The notes: generated by a model not told the origin, from the sequence alone. 64,000 nucleotides of DNA from Dehalococcoidia bacterium (GCA_020853755.1 JADYYG010000062.1:124001-188000); one strand, 5' to 3'; counted from the first letter of the stretch, positions 25,418 through 32,985 are shown. Translations and numbers: made by a program.

Positions 25418-26229
25418 AAGTCGCGTTTCTCGGCCCGGCTGGCACCTTCGGCGAAGAAGCGGCACTCAAGTTCGCCGCGGGGTCCGAGATGCTGCCGTTC
25501 CCATCCCATGCGGCGGTGGCTGCCGCAGTCGAGTCCGGCATGGCGGACGTTGGCGTCATCGCCATCGAGAACCTGATTAATGGGTCGGTGGCCGAGTCGC
25601 TCGATATCCTCATCCATGAAACGACGCTCACGATCCAGGCGGAAATCATCATCCCCGTGGTGCACAACCTGATCGCCGTGCCGGGCACGTCGGCCGGGCA
25701 GATCCAGGTCATCTTTTCGCACACGCAAGCGCTGGGGCAGTGCCGCAAGTTCATCGAGCGCTGCTTCCCGAAGGCGCAGGTCGAAGCGGCGCTTTCGACC
25801 ACGGAAGCGGTTGACCTTGCCATCAAGCGCGGCGGCGACGCAGCGGCCATCGGCACGGCACGCGCCGCTGAGCTCCGAGGCGCCGAGATTATCGCCCGCG
25901 GCATCCAGGACACGGACGCAAACGTCACGCGCTTCCTCGTCCTCGGCAGGGGTGAACCTGCGCCGACCGGGCGCGACCGGACGTCGATCGCGTTCACCTT
26001 CGCGCAGGACAAGCCGGGCGCCCTCGCCGGAGTCCTCGACGCGTTCGCGACAGCGCGCATCAACTGCACCAAGATCGAGAGCCGCCCGACGAAGGACACC
26101 TTCGGCGAGTACGTCTTCCTGATTGATTTCGAAGGCCACCAGGCGGAGCCCGCTAGCAAAGCCGTGCTCGACGCGATCCGCCCGCTCTGCGGCAACGTCA
26201 AGATCTTCGGCAGCTACCCGCGCGCCTGA
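25414..26229 (+). CDS. pheA: Prephenate dehydratase
   Basis: 271 residues, GTG start overlapping the previous stop by 4 bases. Converts prephenate to phenylpyruvate in phenylalanine synthesis. Catalytic domain about 1-180: VAFLGPAGTFGEEAALKF, AIENLINGSVAESLDIL and DTDANVTRFLVLG (the TRF motif with the catalytic Thr). C-terminal ACT domain with CTKIESRPTKDTFGEYVFLIDFEG, where ESRP is the Phe-feedback site. No chorismate-mutase domain is fused. Converges on the next gene with a 4-base gap. Confidence 0.96.
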   Translation: MKVAFLGPAGTFGEEAALKFAAGSEMLPFPSHAAVAAAVESGMADVGVIAIENLINGSVAESLDILIHETTLTIQAEIIIPVVHNLIAVPGTSAGQIQVIFSHTQALGQCRKFIERCFPKAQVEAALSTTEAVDLAIKRGGDAAAIGTARAAELRGAEIIARGIQDTDANVTRFLVLGRGEPAPTGRDRTSIAFTFAQDKPGALAGVLDAFATARINCTKIESRPTKDTFGEYVFLIDFEGHQAEPASKAVLDAIRPLCGNVKIFGSYPRA

Positions 26230-26233
26230 GCGG

Positions 26234-26680
26234 CTACGGGATGTACGTCTCGCAGCTGGTGGGCCAATTGAGGAAACCCTTGCCGTAGCAGGTATCCTGG
26301 CCACCGCCGCCGTTCAGGAAGTCGATGAATCCCGGGCCGCTGATCAGTACGTCGTCGCCGCCGTTACCGCGGAGGATGTCGCTGCCGGACCCGGCGACGA
26401 TGCAATCATCGCCGCCGCCGCCGTCGAGGGTGTCGTTCCCCGCGGTGCCGATGATGAGCGCATTCCCGCCGCCGCTTCCGCCGCCGCCGATCTGGAGACG
26501 GGTCAGGCCCATGCCGGCACATTCCGGCGGAGCGATCTGGGAGATGAGCAGCGCCTGGCTGACCTGCCCGGCGTTGCTCGGCGCGACGGTGTTCGCCGCA
26601 GCCGATGCGCCGAGCGCACTGACGACGACGAGCGCGGCGAGGCTGCCGAGGGACACCAGGGGCAGCCTCTTCACAATCAC
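26234..26680 (-). CDS. Secreted RTX-like (calcium-binding repeat) protein, probable SipW-type client
   Basis: 148 residues, GTG start overlapping the stop of the signal-peptidase gene (GTGA), with GGAGG upstream. N-terminal signal segment (about 5-28) ends in SAAANTVAPSNAG, matching the region after the signal segment in the three small proteins upstream (AATNTVPDSNAG). Residues about 72-130 hold Gly/Asp-rich nonapeptide-like repeats (NDTLDGGGGDDCIVAGSGSD, RGNGGDDVLISG, NGGGGQD) typical of Ca-binding beta rolls. Four cysteines may form disulfides. Extracellular, role unknown; last gene of the operon. Confidence 0.75.
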   Translation of the reverse strand: MIVKRLPLVSLGSLAALVVVSALGASAAANTVAPSNAGQVSQALLISQIAPPECAGMGLTRLQIGGGGSGGGNALIIGTAGNDTLDGGGGDDCIVAGSGSDILRGNGGDDVLISGPGFIDFLNGGGGQDTCYGKGFLNWPTSCETYIP

Positions 26681-28287
26681 GCGATCCTCCGCGGGGCCGG
26701 CTTCTCGGTTGCGGCCTGGGCGGGCTTCACGGCTTCGTAGCGATAGGTGATGTCCATGTCATGCACGAAGAAGGCGTGGTAGCCGGGACGGGCCTCCTGG
26801 AGGATGACGCCGCCGATACGGGCCGCGATACGGCCAAGGTCTTCGAGGCTGGCGACGTCGATCACGCGGGTCTTCGGCGCGGGCACGGTGCCGCGCACGT
26901 TGACCAGCGGGCTGCGCAGCCGCGAACCCTGCGTGACCACGCCGGGCTCCTGCTTGCGGCGCTCCTGGACGAAGGCGATGGCCAGCCAGCCGGCGAACGC
27001 GGCGACAAGGCCGAGCCCGGCGAGCGACACGATCCGCGCGAGCGCCACCGGGATGGAGAGCACAAGCACCTTCAGCGTGTTGGCCTGGGAAACGAGCGTC
27101 GAAACGCTGCCTTCGGTCTTCGGCGCAAGCGGCTTGTCGGCCGGGTTCTGGGCGTCCATGCGCAGCTGGATGTCGTCGATGGCCATCGGCAGGACGGGGG
27201 TGAAGGTCGCGTTGAAGGCCGTGCCCTTGATGCTGCCCGCGATTTTGACCTCAGGCTTGATCTGCACGGAGTACTGGTCGTTCTTCACGCCCGACTGCTC
27301 TTCGAGGATGGCGATGAGTTCCTGCGCCTGGGTGAGGTCGAGGAGGCCGCCCGCTTCGAAGCGCGTGCCGGAGAACGGCGTCTCGGGGGTCAGTTCGATG
27401 GTGCGCTTCCAGCCGTTGCGGTCGCCGAGTTCGGCCACCATGCGGTAGGTGCCACTGGCCGCGGCTTCGGGCACACTCTTGAGGGTGTAGCTGAACTGGA
27501 AGGCGACTTGCTGGCTGAGCCGGCGGTAGACCGGTTCGCCGGAGGTGGCTTCGCCGGTGTCGTACACGCGGCCGTCCGCGGCGGGCGCAGAGTAGGCGAA
27601 CTGTCCCGACTGCGTGTAGGGGATGTTCGCGGGCACATCGTGGCTGACGGGGCGGTGGAATGCGACCCAGGCCAACCCGAGCAATGCAATGCCCACGGCC
27701 GCGGTGACCGAGAGCGTGTCCTGCCAGTTGCGAAGCATCTGTTGCATGGGTGTCCCTCCCCCCGGCACTGGCGCCGGTGGCTGTTTCGGCCGCCCTGCAC
27801 GGCCTGGTTTCGAAGTCTGCGAACCCTTGATGGCCGATGCCCCACCGAGGCCGATGAAGGCCACGAAGAGCAGCCCGGCCATGTAGACCGGAGAGCGGAA
27901 GCGCGCGAGCCACGCCCCGACGCGGGGAACGTGGATCCAGAGCTTGCCGACGAGTTCGCTGTCAGCAGGGTGGTACGAGTCGATGAAGTCGTTGTGGTCG
28001 CCCTGGAAGACGTAGTTGGCGCCGTCGCGATCGATGATGCGATGGATAACGGGGCCGATCTCCGGGTGGCGGTAGGTCACCACGTCGCCGATTTCGTAGC
28101 TGTTCGCTTCGCGGACAATGGCAAGGTCACCCCGGTGCATGCCGGGTTCCATGCTGTTTCCGTTGACGATGACGTAGCTCGTCTGGCCGCCGAGTTGGGG
28201 TGGTGCGAAGACCACCCACGCGACAGCGACGAGCACGACGGTGATCGCCGAAGAGAACGAGACGACGAGGCGCCGCCTGGGCTTCAT
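26677..28287 (-). CDS. SipW-type signal peptidase I fused to a DUF5305 domain
   Basis: 536 residues from ATG 28287 with GGGGGAG upstream. TM at about 10-30; peptidase domain with NGNSMEPGMHRGD (nucleophile Ser45), VIHRIIDRDG (His82 replaces the Lys of ordinary bacterial signal peptidase I) and FQGDHNDF (acidic residue), i.e. the ER/archaeal/SipW type. A second TM follows at about 135-155 and a third at about 200-220. Residues about 230-440 match DUF5305 (GEPVYRRLSQQVAFQFSYTLKS; WKRTIELTPETPFSG), then another TM and a cytoplasmic tail. Probably processes the three small proteins upstream and the RTX-like protein downstream. Confidence 0.82.
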   Translation of the reverse strand: MKPRRRLVVSFSSAITVVLVAVAWVVFAPPQLGGQTSYVIVNGNSMEPGMHRGDLAIVREANSYEIGDVVTYRHPEIGPVIHRIIDRDGANYVFQGDHNDFIDSYHPADSELVGKLWIHVPRVGAWLARFRSPVYMAGLLFVAFIGLGGASAIKGSQTSKPGRAGRPKQPPAPVPGGGTPMQQMLRNWQDTLSVTAAVGIALLGLAWVAFHRPVSHDVPANIPYTQSGQFAYSAPAADGRVYDTGEATSGEPVYRRLSQQVAFQFSYTLKSVPEAAASGTYRMVAELGDRNGWKRTIELTPETPFSGTRFEAGGLLDLTQAQELIAILEEQSGVKNDQYSVQIKPEVKIAGSIKGTAFNATFTPVLPMAIDDIQLRMDAQNPADKPLAPKTEGSVSTLVSQANTLKVLVLSIPVALARIVSLAGLGLVAAFAGWLAIAFVQERRKQEPGVVTQGSRLRSPLVNVRGTVPAPKTRVIDVASLEDLGRIAARIGGVILQEARPGYHAFFVHDMDITYRYEAVKPAQAATEKPAPRRIA

Positions 28288-28356
28288 TGGGACTCCCCCG
28301 TTGGCGGATTCGCGCCGGGGCCTGACCTCCCCGTGGGTGCGCAAACCCTCGATGCG

Positions 28357-28728
28357 TTACTGGGCCGCGACGACCCTGAGCGTGGAAAGGCTCGTCACCG
28401 AAGCGGTGAACGAGCAGGTGATAGTGGCGGTCCCGCTGCAGGCCCCTGCCGCCAGCCAGGTCGCCCCGTTATCGACACTCACGCGGGCGGCGCCGCCGGA
28501 AGCAAGCGGGGGCGTCAGCGTGAAGGTGAGGCCGGTGACCGTTGTCGGGACACCGGAATCGAGGGTGTAGTGGATATTGGTGACGGCATAGCCGGAGATG
28601 CCGGCTGAGCCGTCGCCCGCCTTCGAGGCGGGGACGCTGTTGGCGCCCGCATAGCCGGTGATGAGGACGGCAACGATCCCCAGCAGCCCAACGTACAGCA
28701 GTCTGCGTGGCGTGATGGCGATATTCAT
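28357..28728 (-). CDS. Small secreted protein, paralogue 3 of SipW-type client family
   Basis: 123 residues from ATG 28728 with GGGGAGGA upstream. Basic start (MNIAITPRRLL), hydrophobic segment, then GANSVPASKAGDGSAGISGY and VTNIHYTLD. The C-terminus is STLRVVAAQ. Two cysteines (GACSGTATITCS) may pair. The beta-rich mature part of about 90 residues resembles camelysin/TasA-like proteins in size and position, but similarity to them is not evident by eye. Paralogous to the next two genes upstream. Confidence 0.78.
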   Translation of the reverse strand: MNIAITPRRLLYVGLLGIVAVLITGYAGANSVPASKAGDGSAGISGYAVTNIHYTLDSGVPTTVTGLTFTLTPPLASGGAARVSVDNGATWLAAGACSGTATITCSFTASVTSLSTLRVVAAQ

Positions 28729-28756
28729 TGCGCGTCCTCCCCTGGCCCTCAACCGC

Positions 28757-29116
28757 TTACTGGGCCGCTACGACCCGGAGGCTGCCCAAAGACAGCACGG
28801 AAACCGTCGCAGGGCACGTGACCGAACTCGCTCCGCTACAGGTGATCCAGGTGGTGCCACCATCGAGAGAGATGACATTCGTCCCGGTCGACGAGAATGC
28901 CGGGGTGACGTCGAAGCTCACCTGTGAGGTCGTCGCTGGATTGGCCCCGAGGGTGTAGTGGATGTTGGTGACGGTGTAACCGGACACAGCGCCGGAACCA
29001 TCGCCGGCGTTCGAGTCAGGCACCGTATTGGTGGCCGCGAAGCCGAGCGTGGCCGCCGCAACGATGCCGAGGGCGCCAAGGACAAGCAGGCGGCGGGGAG
29101 AGAGTGTGATTGCCAT
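28757..29116 (-). CDS. Small secreted protein, paralogue 2 of SipW-type client family
   Basis: 119 residues, AAAGGA RBS. Same layout as its neighbours: SPRRLLVLGALGIVAAATLGF, AATNTVPDSNAGDGSGAVSGY, VTNIHYTLG, two cysteines (TCSGASSVTC) and the terminal LGSLRVVAAQ. The conserved Asn-[ST]-[VM]-Pro just after the hydrophobic segment is the likely cleavage neighbourhood for the adjacent peptidase. Signal peptides of this kind, kept next to a SipW-type peptidase, are known from Bacillus and many Gram-positives. Confidence 0.8.
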   Translation of the reverse strand: MAITLSPRRLLVLGALGIVAAATLGFAATNTVPDSNAGDGSGAVSGYTVTNIHYTLGANPATTSQVSFDVTPAFSSTGTNVISLDGGTTWITCSGASSVTCPATVSVLSLGSLRVVAAQ

Positions 29117-29184
29117 GGTGTGGGTCCTTTCTCACCGGTGCGCCGCCGGCCTGGAGCCCGGCGGCGCATCAGTGTGGAAGCCGG

Positions 29185-29568
29185 CTACTGGGCCGCGTTC
29201 ACCCCGAGGGTGGTGAAGTCAGCGCCAATCGACACAGGCGACCCGAAGCCGCAACTCCAGCTATTGCCGGTAATGTTCGTGCAGGGATTGCTCGCGACAG
29301 TGGCGTTATTCGCCGCGCTCATCGTTGCGACTACCGTGGAGGCGGGGCCGTTCAGCGTGAACTCGACCGCTGTGGCGGCATCACCGCTTGAATTAAGCAC
29401 GTAGTGGATGTTGGTAACCACGTAGCCGCTGACGGCGTCGGTGCCGGTACCGGCGCGGTTGGCGCCCGGCATGGTGTTGGTCGCCGCGAAACCGAAAGCG
29501 GAAACGGCGATGATGGCGAAGACGGCCAGCGCCGCAAGGCGCCGGGGGCTCTTCATTTTCTTGACCAA
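29185..29568 (-). CDS. Small secreted protein, paralogue 1 of SipW-type client family
   Basis: 127 residues, TTG start with CAGGAGG six bases upstream. MVKKMKSPRRLAALAVF, hydrophobic segment, FAATNTMPGANRAGTGTDAV, VTNIHYVLN, two cysteines (NPCTNITGNSWSC) and terminal LGVNAAQ. First gene of a five-gene minus-strand operon (29568 to 26234): three small secreted proteins, signal peptidase/DUF5305, RTX-like protein. The TTG start and hairpin leader may hold expression low. Confidence 0.78.
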   Translation of the reverse strand: MVKKMKSPRRLAALAVFAIIAVSAFGFAATNTMPGANRAGTGTDAVSGYVVTNIHYVLNSSGDAATAVEFTLNGPASTVVATMSAANNATVASNPCTNITGNSWSCGFGSPVSIGADFTTLGVNAAQ

Positions 29569-29584
29569 GTGGTCCTCCTGAATT

Positions 29585-29601
29585 GGCGGGTCCTCCCCGC
29601 C
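29585..29601 (-). promoter_or_regulatory. Leader hairpin of the SipW operon
   Basis: GGCGGG and CCCGCC form a perfect 6-bp stem with a 5-base loop, ending about 5 bases before the AGGAGG RBS of the first gene. Possible translational control. I could not identify the promoter in 29602-29830 with confidence. Confidence 0.4.
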
Positions 29602-29830
29602 CCATGTGGCGTAAGACCTTGCGGGCCTCCATTCCGCAGTTCGGCGCTCTTAACCCTGTTTGAAAGACGTATGACCGCCAGTTCACCAGATTGGCGTGAC
29701 AAGTATTCGGGATTCGCTATCAAGTTCCGCACCGAGATGCCGATTTGGTGTGAGTGCCCGAAGTCCGGGATTCCCCGGATGGCTGTGTGAGTTGCAAAGG
29801 GCCGCCAAAGCCGCGACGATCGAAGCTGAC
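29602..29830. other. Intergenic region between SipW operon and XdhC-like gene
   Basis: Gene-free divergent intergenic DNA, noticeably more AT-rich than the surroundings. Apart from the leader hairpin next to the minus-strand operon I see no gene, terminator or clear -35/-10 pair. Frames open in the XdhC direction show no family similarity. Confidence 0.4.
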
Positions 29831-30142
29831 ATGCAGGATGAGATTTACCGGGAGATCCTCTCCGCCGTGGAACGCGGCGAACCCGTCGTGCTCGCGACCG
29901 TTGCGCGGACCCGCGGCAGCACGCCGCGCAAGACCGGCGCGAAGATGGTGGTCCGCCAGGACGGCTCGTTCTTCGGCACCATCGGCGGCGGCTGCGGCGA
30001 GGCCGAAGTGTGGCAGGGCGCCATGGAAGTGCTCGAAGGCGGCAAGCCGCGCATTGTCACCGTGGACCTGACCGAGCCGACCGACGGTGAAGACAAGATC
30101 TGCGGCGGCGTCATGGACGTGTTCGTCGAACGGGTGAACTGA
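29831..30142 (+). CDS. Stand-alone XdhC/CoxI N-terminal domain protein
   Basis: 103 residues from ATG 29831, where family similarity begins (MQDEIYREILSAVERGEPVVLATVARTRGSTPRKTGAKMVV). The XdhC_CoxI domain block GSFFGTIGGGCGEAEVW is intact. Full XdhC proteins add a Rossmann domain and help insert sulfurated molybdenum cofactor into xanthine or CO dehydrogenases. Here only the first domain is present and no molybdenum hydroxylase is nearby. Short stand-alone versions occur beside a partner carrying the second domain; none is in the window. Confidence 0.82.
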   Translation: MQDEIYREILSAVERGEPVVLATVARTRGSTPRKTGAKMVVRQDGSFFGTIGGGCGEAEVWQGAMEVLEGGKPRIVTVDLTEPTDGEDKICGGVMDVFVERVN

Positions 30143-30249
30143 GGCCGTAACGGAAGCTTGACCTCGCCCGTCGTGGCGTATCCGCAGGTTTGGCCTATCC
30201 TGTAGCATGTGGACGCGGCCGCCGAGAAGCGCCGCGAAGAAGGTGCACT

Positions 30250-30543
30250 ATGTTCGGTTCACTCGGAGCGCCTGAGCTCCTCATCATTGGCGCCGTCATC
30301 ATCCTGATCTTTGGCGTTGGCAAGATCAGCGGGCTTGGCAAGGAACTCGGCAGCTCGATCAAGGAGTTCCGCCGGGCCGTGAAGGACGAAGACGCCGAGC
30401 AGGCGAAGAACGTCCAGCAAATGTCGGCTCCGCCGCAGCAGCAGTACATCCCGCCGCAGCAGACCACGCAGTACGCGCCTCCGCCGCAGCAGCCGCAGCC
30501 GCCGGCGCAGCAGTCCGGCGAAACGAAGACGAACCTCTTCTAA
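30250..30543 (+). CDS. tatA: Twin-arginine translocase subunit TatA
   Basis: 97 residues. N-terminal TM helix (FGSLGAPELLIIGAVIILIFG), hinge Gly, amphipathic helix GKELGSSIKEFRRAVKDED, then a Gln/Pro-rich low-complexity tail of about 45 residues. TatA oligomers form the transport pore for folded Tat substrates. The ATG at 30250 follows AAGG. A strong terminator follows at 30560-30585, so this is a single-gene transcript. tatB and tatC are not here. Confidence 0.94.
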   Translation: MFGSLGAPELLIIGAVIILIFGVGKISGLGKELGSSIKEFRRAVKDEDAEQAKNVQQMSAPPQQQYIPPQQTTQYAPPPQQPQPPAQQSGETKTNLF

Positions 30544-30559
30544 CTTCGAAACCAGCGAG

Positions 30560-30585
30560 GGCCCCGCAAATTTGCGGGGCCTTTT
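30560..30585 (+). terminator. Rho-independent terminator after tatA
   Basis: GGCCCCGCAAA (30560-30570) and TTTGCGGGGCC (30571-30581) are perfect complements, followed by TTTT. It is the clearest intrinsic terminator in the window apart from the one in the cobalamin riboswitch. Confidence 0.92.
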
Positions 30586-30634
30586 CGCGCCCGGGTGAAT
30601 CGACAATCGCAGCGGCGGCGAACACAATCGCCGC

Positions 30635-31495
30635 ATGCCCTACGAACACATCGCCTACGACCTCGCCGATGGCGTGCTCACCATCACGCTCAACCGCCCG
30701 GAGCAGCTCAACGCCTTCACCGGCACGATGCTGCGCGAACTCATCGATGCCTGCGACCGCGCGGATGCCGACGACAGCGTGCGCGTGATTATCGTGACCG
30801 GCGCCGGGCGTGGCTTCTGCGCGGGCGCCGACCTCTCGGGCGGGCCGAACACCTTCGACGCCAAAGCCCACGGCGCCCCCACGGACATCCGTGAGAATCG
30901 CGACGGCGGCGGCCGGGTGACCCTCCGGTTCTTCGAGCTGAAGAAGCCAATCATCGCCGCCATCAACGGTCCCGCGGTTGGCGTTGGCGCGACGATGACG
31001 CTGGCGATGGACATCCGGATGGCCTCGGAAAACGCGCGCATGGGGTTCGTGTTCGCCCGGCGGGGCATCGTCCCCGAGGCGTGCAGTTCGTGGTTCCTGC
31101 CGCGCATCGTGGGGCCGTCCCAGGCGCTCGAGTGGGTGTCCACCGGGCGGGTGTTCGGCGCGCAGGAAGCGCTCGCCGGCGGCCTCGTACGCAGTGTCCA
31201 CGCGCACGAAGAGCTGCTCCCCGCGGCCAACGCGCTCGCCCGCGAAATCGCCGACAACACCGCGCCGGTCTCTGTCGCGCTCTGCCGCCAGCTCATCTAC
31301 CGGGGAATGGTGGCGGACCACCCGATGACGGCGCACATGGCCGATTCGCGTGGCATCCTCCACATGGGCCAGAGCGCCGACGTGAAGGAAGGTGTGGCCT
31401 CGTTCCTCGAGAAGCGCCCTCCGCGGTTCACCATGAGCGTCGCGCGCGACCTGCCGGACCTCTTCCCGTTCTACCGGACGCCGGAGTTCGAATAG
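30635..31495 (+). CDS. Enoyl-CoA hydratase/isomerase-family protein
   Basis: 286 residues of the crotonase fold. TLNRPEQLNAF, GAGRGFCAGADLSGG (oxyanion-hole loop 1) and KKPIIAAINGPAVGVGATMTLAMDIRMAS (loop 2) are standard; EACSSWFLPRIVG places Glu and Ser in the catalytic region. Probably acts in fatty-acid or other acyl-CoA breakdown. CACAAT lies 6 bases before the ATG, a weak version of the leaderless -10 pattern. Single gene. Confidence 0.9.
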   Translation: MPYEHIAYDLADGVLTITLNRPEQLNAFTGTMLRELIDACDRADADDSVRVIIVTGAGRGFCAGADLSGGPNTFDAKAHGAPTDIRENRDGGGRVTLRFFELKKPIIAAINGPAVGVGATMTLAMDIRMASENARMGFVFARRGIVPEACSSWFLPRIVGPSQALEWVSTGRVFGAQEALAGGLVRSVHAHEELLPAANALAREIADNTAPVSVALCRQLIYRGMVADHPMTAHMADSRGILHMGQSADVKEGVASFLEKRPPRFTMSVARDLPDLFPFYRTPEFE

Positions 31496-31575
31496 CCGCG
31501 GCCCAGCCACCAGACTGACCCGCGGCACTTCCCTGCAGTTCACACGCCGTTGCCAGAGCGATTACACACAGCCGC

Positions 31576-31581
31576 TACGAT
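31576..31581 (+). promoter_or_regulatory. -10 box TACGAT of the MoxR-like gene
   Basis: TACGAT is followed by 6 bases and the ATG at 31588; no RBS. Predicts a leaderless mRNA. Confidence 0.5.
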
Positions 31582-31587
31582 GCGCCC

Positions 31588-32334
31588 ATGTTCGGGTCTG
31601 TCGATGCCGCGGCCGAAGGGCTTCGCGCACAGGGGTATTTCGCCGGGCGCGAGGTCGCGACGCAGGTCTACCTGGCGGGCCGGCTGGGGAAACCGCTGCT
31701 GGTGCAGGGTCCGCCAGGCTCCGGACGGGCAGGCCTCGCGCGGGCCGTTGCGGCGGCCACCGGGCGTCCGCTGACAGTCCTGACCTGCTACGGCGGCAGC
31801 ACACCGGGCGAAACAGCCGGCGAACCGGAGCGATCCGCCGAGGCCGCCTCTACCGGCTCGCCGATGGTGCTTGTCCGCGATGTCCACGCAGCGCCGGCGC
31901 CGTTCCAGGTCTGGCTCGCCGGGATGGCGGCCGCGGGTTCCGGGGCCACTACCTGGTTCCTGACAGCCGCCAGTGGCGATGGGCTCCACCCGGACATCTT
32001 GCGAAGCGCCATCGCCATCTCGCTGTCGTTTCCCGTGTTCGAAGCTGAAGTGGCGATCCTGCTGCATGGCGTGCATGGAATCTCCCGGGCGCTGGCAGCG
32101 GAGGTCGCGAACTTTGCTGGACGGCTTCGCCAGCAGCCCCTGCGCGCGCAGCCAGGCGTGGCGGAGACCCTCGACTGGGCGCGGGCGCTCGGCGCATTAG
32201 GGGCGCACCATCTCACGCCGGCGGTCGTGAACCAGACCGCCGGGTGCCTCCTCAAAGATGCGCGAGACCTCGATGCCTTCCACGGCGCACGAATGGCGGC
32301 CCTGCTCGGCGGGAGGATCGACCGGAGCGGCTGA
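31588..32334 (+). CDS. MoxR/CoxD-like AAA protein with degenerate nucleotide-binding site
   Basis: 248 residues. The order of elements follows MoxR AAA+ ATPases (ATQVYLAGRLGKPLLVQGPPGSG; ATGRPLTVLTCYGG). But the Walker A reads GPPGSGRA (41-48): the Lys and the Ser/Thr are replaced by Arg47 and Ala48. The Walker B position reads VLVRDVHAA, lacking the catalytic Glu after Asp98. ATP hydrolysis is unlikely, so it may be a structural or regulatory member. An XdhC/CoxI-type domain gene, a family often linked to CoxD, lies 1.4 kb upstream. It converges on the selenoprotein gene with a 9-base gap. Confidence 0.72.
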   Translation: MFGSVDAAAEGLRAQGYFAGREVATQVYLAGRLGKPLLVQGPPGSGRAGLARAVAAATGRPLTVLTCYGGSTPGETAGEPERSAEAASTGSPMVLVRDVHAAPAPFQVWLAGMAAAGSGATTWFLTAASGDGLHPDILRSAIAISLSFPVFEAEVAILLHGVHGISRALAAEVANFAGRLRQQPLRAQPGVAETLDWARALGALGAHHLTPAVVNQTAGCLLKDARDLDAFHGARMAALLGGRIDRSG

Positions 32335-32343
32335 GCGCGCGGC

Positions 32344-32979
32344 TCAGTTGTTCGATCGCGGCGTCTTCCCGAGCTTCTGGACCAGCGATTCGAAGACGTT
32401 GTAATCCTGTGCGCCGACGACCGCCCACTTCTCTTCGAAGACGAAGGTCGGCACGCCGCTCACGCCGATCTGGCGAGCCCACTGGATACCCTGGTCCACC
32501 TGGGCCTGCAGTTCACGCGTTTCGAGCACCGTCCGCAGGGCGTCGACATCGAGCCCGGCCGAACCGGCGACTCGCAGGATCACGTTAATGTCGCCGATGT
32601 CTTCGAGGTCGTCGAAATAGGCCTTGAACATCCCGCGGTGGAAGGCCATCGCTTCAGGCATCTCGGCGCACCACTCGGCAGCTTCGAGCGCGAGGTGGGA
32701 GTTCGAGGTCCACGTCCGGCCGCGGCTGAAGGTCAGGCCGTTGGCAGCGCCACGGGACTCGATCTGGGTTGGCGGGTCATCGGGCCGGGTCTGCGGCTTG
32801 CGCGGCTTCCCCTCGGGCGGAGTTGTCGGGTCAAGCAGGTAGGGCGCCCAGCGCACCTCGACGTCGTATTCGCGTTGCAGCCGTTCGACCTCCACGAGGC
32901 CGATGTAGCACCACGGTCAGACGAAATCGGAGACGACGAGGAGCGAGACCGGCCCCTCAACGGGTTCAATGGTTGTCAC
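32344..32979 (-). CDS. DsbA/FrnE-family thiol oxidoreductase with in-frame UGA, probable selenoprotein
   Basis: Read from GTG 32979 with UGA at codon 21 as selenocysteine, this gives 211 residues: SLLVVSDFV-U-PWCYIGLVEVERLQ. Family members have CPWC exactly here, so UGA replaces the first active-site Cys (32919-32917) and Cys24 is kept. The rest is an intact FrnE-type thioredoxin fold with helical insertion, ending near the cis-Pro loop GVSGVPTFVFEEKWAVVGAQ. Similarity continues on both sides of the UGA in the same frame. TATACT is 6 bases before the GTG. An 8-bp hairpin with a G-starting loop lies 21 bases past the UGA. Cytoplasmic, as no signal peptide is seen. Alternatives: sequencing error or a recent nonsense mutation. 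Confidence 0.85.
32885..32903 (-). promoter_or_regulatory. Candidate bacterial SECIS hairpin
   Basis: In mRNA sense, 13 bases after the UGA, UCGGCCUC (32903-32896), loop GUG, GAGGUCGA (32892-32885): eight consecutive pairs, one of them G-U. The loop begins with G and starts 21 bases after the UGA. Bacterial SECIS elements have a stem of at least 4 bp and a loop with G in its first two positions at about 16-37 bases from the UGA. The element is inside the coding region, as in other bacterial selenoprotein genes. Confidence 0.75.
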
Positions 32980-32985
32980 CGGCCC

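Noticed and set aside
32896-32979. Frameshift or simple truncation as explanation for the broken FrnE gene
   Set aside because: Reading frame is unchanged across the UGA and the residue lost is precisely the redox Cys. A frameshift would change frame, and a random nonsense mutation would not be expected at that codon with a SECIS-like hairpin behind it. Sequencing error remains possible.
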